From Plasmodium malariae (taxonomy: Eukaryota; Apicomplexa; Aconoidasida; Haemosporida; Plasmodiidae): 64,000 nucleotides of DNA. A model generated the notes under the pieces. That model did no database searches, was not told where the DNA came from, and saw nothing but the letters and a program-made list of their open reading frames with translations. Within the stretch, counting starts at the first letter, position 1. Every line of letters begins with the position of its first letter. Position numbers and translations under genes: made by a program. Of the stretch, positions 19,619 to 29,959 are shown piece after piece. Where the stretch lies: positions 2,536,501 through 2,600,500 of the forward strand of contig NC_041786.1 of the NCBI RefSeq assembly GCF_900090045.1, read 5' to 3'.

Positions 19619-22600
19619 TTATAATAACTCAATATTTTCTCCATAACTTTTGGGAGGGGAAAAGTCTCTTGATGTCATATAATTATTTTGATTTGATCTG
19701 TTTCGGGCTAACTTAAAATCGTTATTTCTTGTTTTATTCCTTTCACTGGAATAAGACAAAAGCGTTGGAACGTCCTCCTCGTTGTCATCCTTTAAAAGCA
19801 GTTTCAAGTGCAAAAATAGTAGTAATATAATATAATAATTTTGACGTAGTGACATATATATATAAATGTAAATATAAATATGTATTTATATATATATACA
19901 TTTATATATATAGATAGATATATTCACAAAATGCGCAACTTGACCAGCTAGAAAGTTGAAAACGAATAAAGAATAAGAATAAAAACAAATCGGACACAAT
20001 AATATTATATAAATAAAAAAATGTTAAGAAAAAGATTAGGATGATGAAGTTATATCCTACTTGTTGCGCGTCTATAAATTCCATTTCTGGTTCAAATACA
20101 TTGTTACTTACATTTCCTCTTTTAGTTTTAATGACTGAATATTTAACATGTTCAAAAGTATCGAAACCTGCAAAAAGGGCGAAACCGGGTGCATAAAGAA
20201 AAAAAAGTGAAAAGGGTGAACATAAAGGTTACATGAACGAGACAAATAACTAGACATTAATGCAACTTCATTAACACGTAATAAAATGATGTGGTATATA
20301 TATATATATATGAAAGAAAAAATAAAAATTAACTAAAAACATGGGCTGTATATATGTGCACTATAATTACCATAGTTGTAAAACAGGTTTTTAAATTTTG
20401 GATTTCTGCACATGTAGGTAACTATGAGCATAATCAGGCCTATAATAAATATTATAAATAAAATAGACTTAGCGCCTAAAACAAAAAGGAAAAAAGAAAA
20501 AAAAAAAAAAAAGTATACGTATTAAAATAATACAGTATATTATAAAATATTATATGACATTACAGTACATCACAATATATAACAATATATGATGTTATAT
20601 AGTACAAATATAAAGGAAACACAAAATGACACTATATAAATAAAAAAAGGCACAAGGAAACAAAAGGATAAAAATAAAAATAAAAATTATGGTTGCATTT
20701 ATTGTACTTAATTAGTTTTTATAGAGTTTACTTCTATTAAAAGGAGCGTGTGCTGGGCAAGGGACAGGAACTTTCTCAGGAATCCAACCATTAATACAGA
20801 TATCACCAGGTACTTTCCTATATGCATTTGCATAAAAATAAGAACTGCTTGTACATCCTTCAACTGTTAAAGTTGGATCATTGGGCTTACATTCATAACT
20901 TCCAATTTTACGGGTGAAACCAGTTTCACATTCATAATCTTCTGGTGTACATTCGCAAGCTTTTTTATCAACTGTTCTTTTTAAATCTTTTCCGTTAAAA
21001 CATTCAGATGTCTGTTTTCTTCTTGTGTAAGTAATTTTTCTACCTAAAGTACATTTATCAGAAAAGGATCCACTACCAGGTGACCATGTTTCATAATCTG
21101 AAGAAACCGAATCAGCTGCCCACAAACCTTTACATAAAGGTTGACCAAGAGTATTAAAATCAAGATGATATAGAACACCAACATCATTTCTTGTACCATA
21201 CACTAAAAATTCGACAGAGGAAGAATTCGGTTCTGCTACAATATTATCAACATCAATTGAAAATTGTCCTAATTCAAAATCAAACCAACTTTGTCCTTCA
21301 TTCCAACTAAATACAATTTGATTTGTTTTATGTAAATCATCAGCCATAACTATTAAACCTCCATGATCTCCATACTCATAAATATATGGACCTTTATGAG
21401 CTTCCATCCATGTTACTCCTCCATCTCTTGACAAAAAAGTATTTACTTCATCGCTTTCATATCTTAAATGACTTCCAACATTACCTGTTCCCATAATTAT
21501 TCCAACAGCATTTTCTATAGAATAAAATGGAGCATACTGATGATAATTTGTTATACCATGTAAATGTAGATAACAGTTATCTCCACAGTCATATCTATTT
21601 CCTCTACTGTCCACTTTTGGTGCTTTTAAATAAGACCAATGACCACCTTTGTTAAAAGAAATTACTGTTCTAACTAAATCTTCATTTTTCCCTTTTGCCG
21701 ATAGTTTTTTCCTTTTTTCAGTATTTGTTTGAAATGGACTGAACTCATCTTCTAATTGTGCTTTAAAATTATTAAACCTTAAATCTTCATCTTTAATTTC
21801 ATCTTGATCATCTAAAAAATTTGCAATGTACACTCCATCTAAACTCAGCACCTTATCAAATTCGCATTCACCTGAAGACGTTCTTATATTATTTGGTAAA
21901 GAAAGAGTATAATTTAATCCAGAAGCGTCCGAAATATACACATTTCCTGTATTAACTCTATCAGATGAAATTCCATGATTTACATGTAGCATTATAGCAC
22001 CCTCTGATGTATCTAAAACGGTATAAGATTTTTCATGTATATTTTCTGGTAAATTGGCTTTATTAAATGTTTTACCTCCATCAGTTGATACCATCATATT
22101 AACAGTTTGTTTAATTACATCATTTAATCTAGCAACAAATATGTATCCATTTGATATTAAAAATTTATTTCCTTGTTTCACTAATACATCTACACTTCTT
22201 CCAAAATTATCCGTAGATACAAAGTCGACATCTTTAGACCATCCACTGAATCTCTGCTGATGCCCATTTCTATTTTTATGATGAGTATAATAGACTGTGT
22301 CTTCTAAATGTGATTCTTTATCTCCCCAATTAAATTGAACTACATAAATATCTATTAATTGAAAAGTTCTTCCTAAATCTTTTGTTACTGATAAAGTTTG
22401 CATGCATTCTCCATTTTTTTCATCCGTAGAATAACAGGCTGAAGTCCATGAAGAAACTAATGCCCAATGCGTTTTTGTACTATGAAACTGCCAAAAATTT
22501 ATTTTGTTTTTATAATTCACTAATCGAAACGTTTCTCCTGCATTTTCTGAAACGTAATGATTTTTTTGATTCCCAATAATTAATACTACATTTTTATCCA

Positions 22601-23018
22601 CTGGGTTCACCATAATAAGATCTACTACAGTCATCTCATTTGTATGATTTGATGCGTCATTTTTATTATTTCCATTTTCAGATAAATTACTTGTTATATT
22701 TGTCCATATCTTACCACCATCCGCACTTCTATATAATCTTCCTTTTACTGTTTTAACTAAAACAGTCATATGATTATTACCACACCACTGAACATCGTCC
22801 ACAGCACTATCGAAATTGATTTCACTAACTGATACTTTTTTTTTTGTTATTTGACATTGTGCTAAATATATTAATGAGAAAAAAAGGAAAAAAAAAATGT
22901 AAAGAAAAGAACAATTTTTATTTATATTTTTTGAAAAAAAATTTCGCATCTTTGTTTCATCTGATCTGTAACTCTTTTTATATCTTAAACAATTCCTCCT
23001 TTCAACCTTTTTTTTCAT
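19619..23018 (-). CDS. Sortilin (VPS10 receptor), four exons
   Basis: Reconstructed as 889 residues from exons 20732-23018, 20371-20475, 20061-20167 and 19619-19789; all three introns keep frame with GT..AG ends. A signal/anchor hydrophobic segment is near residues 37-55. The Met at residue 24 (starting 22949) would give a cleaner signal peptide. The lumenal part is a VPS10 beta-propeller with Asp-box motifs (S-A-D-G-G-K-I-W, S-T-D-G-G-K-T-F, S-R-D-G-G-V-T-W), followed by the cysteine-rich 10CC module. Exon 2 encodes one transmembrane helix (about residues 766-786). The cytosolic tail has a YSVI tyrosine motif (about 807-810) and an acidic dileucine DVPTLL (about 839-844). It is a Golgi sorting receptor; in P. 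falciparum, sortilin delivers rhoptry cargo. From memory the P. falciparum protein is almost the same length. The main open frame alone would lack the membrane anchor and tail. Confidence 0.92.
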
Positions 23019-23260
23019 TATTCAACTGTATAAATATTGTATTACTTCAGTACTGTAAAAATTGTTATTTTAACAAATAAGATATATTTAACGTTTTCCT
23101 CAGATTTCACATGTATGAAACACTTTCTTTTTATTTTCCTTTACGTCGAACGCTTCTTGGGCTTTGAGTATATTTTGTTATGAAGATGGAAGAAAAGCAT
23201 AAAAGCGGAAATAAACAGGTGTTTATAAGTATATATATAATGTAAATATATATATAAATA

Positions 23261-23400
23261 TACATACATATACATAAATATACATACATATACATAAATA
23301 TGCATACATATACATAAATATACATACATATACATAAATATACATACATATACATAAATATACATACATATACATAAATATACATACATATACATAAATA
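23261..23400. repeat. 20-bp tandem repeat upstream of sortilin
   Basis: Seven head-to-tail copies of a 20-bp unit, tacatacatatacataaata, with one substitution in the third copy, flanked by partial copies and (AT)n. It starts about 240 bp upstream of the sortilin start codon, in the likely 5' UTR or promoter. Tyr/Ile-rich frames on the minus strand here are repeat artefacts. Confidence 0.9.
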
Positions 23401-25815
23401 TACATATATATATATATATACATACATACATGCATATGTACATACCTTAAATATTTGCGAAATTCAAATTTTTTCTTAAAAAAAAAAAAAAAAAATTTCT
23501 TAAGGTAAAATAAAATCAAGCACATCGTGTGAATATATATATATATATATATAAACTGTTTTCATAATACTGTGTTACTTTTGAAAACATGTGGATGATT
23601 AAACAATTTTTGTAAAACCCATTATCACATTTTGCTTTTTTTTTTTTTTTTTTTAATTATATAATTACACCAGTAAGATATAATAGCGTTGCTTGTTTAT
23701 GAACAGAATTGAAGGAAATAAAAAAAAATCAAATTGCAGGTAGAACTACAAAAATGCTTCCATGGCAGGTAGTATTTAATAAACTTTTAAACCTATTTAT
23801 ATATACAGATATATGTAATGCAGAGTTAAAAGCATTTGCTAAAAACATTATATTGAAGTATTGAAAGAAGTATATCAAGGGAAAGAGCATAATTTCTAAT
23901 TGTACTCATAAGTACAACTTAATTTTATTTAAAATAGTACTATATGAAGATTTTTCCTATTCCTTTTTTATTTAAGTTTCTATCAAAAGATTCATTTGTT
24001 ACACAACTCGTGGATTAATATATTTTTGTATAATTTAATGAACATGTACGTTTAAAAATTTTAAAATAAAGGTATCCATAAATAATATTTAACTTAGAGT
24101 GTCTATATAATCTTTATTTACATATATGTTGTACGTGCATATAAATGTATAGGTAAGTTAAAAATATTTATATAAATAGGTGTATATTATCTCGTTTCCT
24201 ATTGCTTCGTTTTAATAAAGCTAAAGTTTAACTAAAATAATAAAAAAATTAAAAATATTGTTGTAACTAACGAAAAATAGAAAATGATTTATTTAACTAA
24301 ATGCAAAATGAATATGATGTTTTGCTAAAATAGATGACTTTTTAATAAAAACCTAAAAGATATAAATAGTTAAATGAAGTGTGTATTCATGTATGTATAC
24401 TTATATGTGTGTGTAAAGATAACTCAATAAAAGAGTTAACACTTGAACTACCCTTTAAACGTAAGTACTATTTTAAATATTAAGAAAAAAGAAAAACAAA
24501 AGCAATTTATTTATTATAGTGATTAAGTACATGTTATAAATTGCTCTGCAAGGTACATAGTCTTAACGCACTCTGAATTAACGTTGCGGAAGTATGCAAA
24601 AAGAAATTTCCATATTATATTTAAGTTGAAAATTATTTTATTATTTTATTTTTTTTTTTTGATTTTATACACTTGTAAGAGAAATAACTCTTTTTTAAAA
24701 TGTATATAAAAATAAATATAGCCAAATTTGAAAATTGGTGTATAATTTATAAATTGAAAAAAAAAATGATTTCAAATTAAAAAACAAGGGCTATTTAAAG
24801 CATTTGTAACTCTAATTGCTATTATTTTTAATAGCAATTTACATTTTTTTACTTGATCATCTAATGGTTTAATAAAATAACAATGAATAAAAAGAAAAAG
24901 ACTAGGTTTAAAAAAAAAAAATTATTGATTTAATTTTGTCTTTTTCTCAAAATTTTTATTATTTCTTCATTTATTACAAAAATTAAAAGTAGAAGCAAAT
25001 GTGGTTTGTAAAATCATTTTATAGGCCAAAAAGTTTTCTAACTTTTTTAATATGCATTATACCCGTATTACATTTTTTTTTTTTATTTGTTGTTCCAAAT
25101 AAACTATGTAAAATAAATAATCTTGTGTACTTAAGAAATGATAGAACATACGGAAAACAAAAACAAAAAAAAAAAAAAAAAAAGTAATTACGTCATTTTT
25201 CTTTAAAATAGTCTATGCTCATTACGTATTCACATTAAACTTTTCTATGGCTTCTTAAATGGATACTATTCAACTGGTTAAAGGAGTATTGCGTGATACT
25301 TTCTTAGCTGTATTTGCATGTATGTGCAAATATATATATATACTTAGAACGAGCATATTGATCATTGCTCTAAGAAAGGAACATTTAAGGTGAACAATAA
25401 AAATTTATGTTTTACCTAGGTTTTTTATTATTTATTAATATTGTCTAACGCTTAATACACATGTTTATGCCGTTCTAAGCTAACATTTTTAATGCCATTG
25501 TTTGTTTTTAAATGTTAAAAATAAATAAATGTGTATACATATGTTAAAATATGTAAAAAATTGGCGCACACACACATTCATTTTTGTTGTAGTAACATTT
25601 ATTATGCTTCTCTCACAAAACATAGCTTACAAATAAAATGGTTATAAAGCTTAAATTTACTATGTTCGAATTAAGTTAAAATTCCTTATACTATATCTGT
25701 TAAAATGTAAAGTGGCCTTTGATGTTTATCGTTATTAATTCATTTTTTTTTTTCATATGTTTAATCTGTTTATATTTATCTACGTTCAATTTGTTTATTT
25801 TTGCTTATGTAAAAT

Positions 25816-26090
25816 TTCTTCGCTTTTTCATATGCATAATTTCTTCGCTTTTTCATATGTATAATTTCTTCGCTTTTTCATATGCATAATCTCTTCACTT
25901 TTTCATATGTATAATTTCTTCGCTTTTTCATATGCATGATTTCTTCGCTTTTTCATATGCATAATTTCTTCGCTTTTTCATATGCATAATTTCTTCGCTT
26001 TTTCATATGCATAATTTCTTCGCTTTTTCATATGCATAATTTCTTCGCTTTTTCATATGCATAATTTTTTCGCTTTATTACATATTCAAT
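25816..26090. repeat. 25-bp minisatellite
   Basis: Ten near-identical 25-bp copies plus a decayed eleventh. The core word cgctttttcatatgcata recurs every 25 bases from 25821 to 26046. Early copies alternate between tatgcata and tatgtata endings, and one copy has ctcttcac in place of ttcttcgc. Later copies are homogeneous. It lies about 1 kb upstream of the calcineurin B start. Confidence 0.92.
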
Positions 26091-27061
26091 TTTTTCATTT
26101 TCTTTTTATGATTAATTTTTTTTTTTGAATACACTTTTTTTTTTTTTTTTTTACCTCTCTTTTTTGTTCGAATGTGCATGAATGCGCAACAAAAATTTAT
26201 TCACATTGAAGCATTTTTCGAAAAAACAATAGCCCTTCTTACTATTTAGTAATGACCATTTTATATATATACATACACATATGTATACATATATAAATAT
26301 GTATATACATATGTTATCAAATTGAAGTATTTAATGTTTTGACGATTATTTTTATTATCTTTATTGGAACTTAGTTTTAGTTAGAATTATTAGCGTTATT
26401 GTGTGATACTTCAATACAATACACATTTTCCATTAATTTTTAGTTTATACCTACATGTAATATATCTTTTTAAAACAGTCCAACATTTTAGAAGCCGAAA
26501 CTTCAGCGTACTTTTAATTTACAGTTATATTGCAGTTTTTAATAAATTATAATAGTTTTATTAGCTTCAGAAAGTAAAAATTCTATTATATATTACATTT
26601 TCCTATTGATAAAACTCATAATAGCTATGTTCAAGGAATTCATAAAATCATAATAACTATTTTAATTACCCGATTTTTCATATAAGCGGATGTGAGTATA
26701 TTTACATATGTATATATATTATGTACATCCGGCCTACTTTAGCTTAGTAAATCTTCATATTAGGAAGGAGAAAAGGGTCATGAGGAAATATATCAATAAT
26801 AATAACAAAAAGGAAAAAGAAGAATATTCCCTTCAGAACATACTTATATAACTTTAAAAGACTATAATTACACGGGAAATTTTACAAGAATGTTTATATT
26901 TTCATTTTTATAAAGTTGTCTTAGTAATTTTATTCGGAGGTAGTACATAATATATTTAAAACTCCAAAATTACGATTAAAAGAAGTAATTGAAGAAGAGT
27001 TGGAGCTATATTTAATTGAATTTTATGTTAAACTTTGCTATGAATACCTAGAAACTGAAAT

Positions 27062-28523
27062 ATGGGGTGAGTGAATATTTAAAATTATACACAAACGTAC
27101 AAACAAAAACTTTGATAGACTCAATAAAGATTGGTGTAAAAAAGGAACCATTAAAATTACCTGATAATTCATAGTATATTTGTTTGAGTTAAAATATTGA
27201 TGTGAGCATCGTAAAATTTGTTATATATATATATATATATATACATTTATTTAGTTATTTATTTATTTATGTATATGCATATTTGTTATTCTCTTCGTTA
27301 CAAATTTGACGTAGAAACACACAAGCAATACTATCTGAGAAGGATCAAAAGGATTTATTACAAGCAGCTAATTTTAGTGAAACTGATATAAAAAAAATGT
27401 ACAAAAGGTTTATAGAACTTGACACAAATAAGAACGGACAGCTAGATCCAAATGAATTATTTGATGTTCCTGAAATAAGTGATGTAAAAAGAAAAGAAAA
27501 TTATTCTTGGAAATATAAAAAGAACTATTTCATGATTTTGTATAAAAATAATTTTTTTTTATGATTGTATTCTATCAAAGTGTTTCAAGACCAAAAATAA
27601 TTTTGTTTATAATAATGTAATATTTTTTTTTTCTTTCTTATTCCTCATTTTTTTCTTCCACTTCTTTATCTTCTTCCATATGATGAGTTTATTAATAAAT
27701 AATTATTTTTACATATATTTTAGAACCCATTAGTAAAACGAGTTATATCAATATTTGATTCAAATTCAGACGGAAAAGTTTCCTTTGTTGAATTTTTAGT
27801 TGGCATTAGTATATGATAAAATAACACTTCATTTAATCAATACTATTTTATTATCAAGTTTAAAAATACACTTCTAAATATTTTTAATTTCAAATATTTA
27901 TATGTTTATTTCACAACGTTATTTTTATATAAACGTCTTTTTTACCACTTTCCTTTTATAGCAAAACTAGCGTCAAGTACTGACGATTTCCAAAAGAAAA
28001 AATTTGCCTTTGACATTTATGATATAAACAAAGATGGAATGATTTCCAATGGAGAGTTATTTACCGTTATGAAAATGATGATCGGGAATAATTTAAATGA
28101 CATACAGGTAGTATCTTTTGTTTGAATGAAAAAAAAAATATATATAAGGAAAAAAAAATTCGAAATGTAAACTGTATTTTATATACAGTAGCTGTTTTAA
28201 GCACTATTTTATTTACTCTTCTTAACTTCTCTTAGTTACAGCAGCTAGTTGATCGAACAATTTTGCAAGCAGACAAAGATGGGGATGGGATGATTTCCTT
28301 TGAGGAATTTAAAGATGTAATTATTTGCTTTACAGTGCAAGTGTATATTGATGAATAATTTACATAGTATTTTTACCTTTCGTAATATACATATACATAC
28401 ATACATATACATACATATATATATATATATGTGTATACCGGCATGTAAACACATATATACATTTTTTTTATGTAGATGATATCACATATGGATGTTGGAA
28501 GTAAATTGAAGCTGGACTTATAA
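27062..28523 (+). CDS. CNB: Calcineurin regulatory subunit B, six exons
   Basis: Reconstructed as 177 residues from exons 27062-27066, 27315-27483, 27724-27808, 27962-28107, 28236-28316 and 28476-28523. Exon 1 contributes only five coding bases (ATGGG). Splicing gives M-G-N-T-Q-A-I-L, an N-myristoylation signal (Gly2) typical of calcineurin B. Four EF-hand loops are intact, starting at about residues 38 ([12 protein letters not shown]), 70, 107 and 148 ([12 protein letters not shown]). The C-terminus ends in K-L-K-L-D-L, and the length matches the family. It binds calcineurin A to form the Ca2+/calmodulin-activated Ser/Thr phosphatase, which in malaria parasites is required for red-cell attachment and invasion. 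All five introns (128-248 bases) are GT..AG and preserve frame. The many introns hide the gene from simple open-frame searches. Confidence 0.93.
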
Positions 28524-29761
28524 ATGTAAAATCCTCCATATCTGGGAAATTACTCTTGCACGTTTATGTGCATCTAATTGTATGTTAATTTACTTATTAA
28601 CTTACCTATTGACATTATTATCTAATTATGTTTTGATTTATCTGTTTATCCGTATATCAATATAATATGCAGATATATATATATATATATGAATTTATTT
28701 ATTGCCTATATTATTCCCCTTTTTTTACTGTTACAACATAAAATTTTATTAATATTGTTTGTTTTTTTTTTTTCCATTTATAATGCTATATATCATCTTA
28801 TCATTCCATTAACGCACACCCATACACAAATAAAAAAAATATATATATATGTATATGAACTCGAATAACAAATAAAAAAATTGAAAAGGTGTATTTATAT
28901 ATACTATAGTTATTACAATATTTTAATTTTAAATATAAATTTAAAAAGCTAAGAGTTCCCATATTATTTATAAATTCTCCCATTTAGTAGACATCCATAT
29001 TTTCAATAATAATAAAATTACAACGAATATTAGAAGTATTTATTTCTGTATAAATTTTATAATAGTAGTTAGTAATAAAATAATCGTTAGCATACATACA
29101 CGTTGTATTATTTTACAAGGGAAAATAATAGACCTTTTTAAAGCTTTTCCCGACCTGTAGAAGTTATGAAAAAAAAAAAAAATTATTAAGATAAACTAAC
29201 CGGCAAATTTTATATCCATAAAATGATGTTAGACATATCTTTATTTTAACATATGACAAATACACTCATAATGACATTTGTGTACTGTAAGCATACAATA
29301 AAACATGTGCAATGAATTATTTTCCTCGTTGAAAAAGTGCAAAAGAACTCCTGACCGAACAATGTTTGATCCTTTATTAAGAAAAAAAAAAAAAATAAAA
29401 TATACATATATATATATACTGAAGATGAAATGTGAAACTTGAAGTAGATTAAAGCACCATTTTCATTCCTTGTGCGGAAACTTCAATTTTACTGAATTTA
29501 TTTGCCGTTTCTTTTCTTTATTGTCTTAATTATTATAAGCATTCTTTTGTAATAACATATTATGCACATACAAATGTCCAGTTTTTTTCTTTTGCACGCT
29601 CTTTATCATAATTATAATGTTACTTAAATTGCATTGCATCATTAATTTTGTAACATTTATATTTATTTTAATGTTGTAAAGTAAGAATAGAGGTTATTTA
29701 TTTATTTTACGCTTTTGAAAAAAGATAATTTTGTATATATTTTGAGTGGGGGTAAGATAAT
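28524..29761. other. Intergenic, no gene seen
   Basis: 3' flank of calcineurin B and 5' flank of the FNPA gene, both on the plus strand. It holds (AT)n and poly-A/T. I see no coding exon here. Confidence 0.65.
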
Positions 29762-29910
29762 ATGGAAACTGTTCATTTTATTTTTCTTGTATTGTCCTTT
29801 CTTATATGTAAATGCTATTCTCAAAATTATGATAAAGAAAATTTGAAAGTAACAGATAAGAATAAGTGGAAGTACTAAAATATGCATACGTGCAAATGTC
29901 CGTACGTCCA

Positions 29911-29959
<49 letters not shown>

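Larger units (their letters stand above)
23019..27061. other. Divergent intergenic region between sortilin and calcineurin B
   Basis: A 4-kb upstream region for two divergent genes. It holds two minisatellites (23261-23400 and 25816-26090), (AT)n blocks and poly-T tracts. A 62-codon frame at 24999-25187 has a hydrophobic leader but no visible continuation. A frame open at 26928-27074 runs into calcineurin B exon 1. Neither is annotated as a gene. Confidence 0.6.

Noticed and set aside
23131..23525. Three minus-strand frames of about 100 codons rich in Tyr, Ile, Met and Cys
   Set aside because: They are translations of the 20-bp tandem repeat and flanking (AT)n, with no non-repetitive domain.
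23261..26090. Direct repeats with regular spacing considered as a CRISPR-like array
   Set aside because: The copies are contiguous tandem repeats without unique spacers, and the genome is eukaryotic. They are minisatellites.
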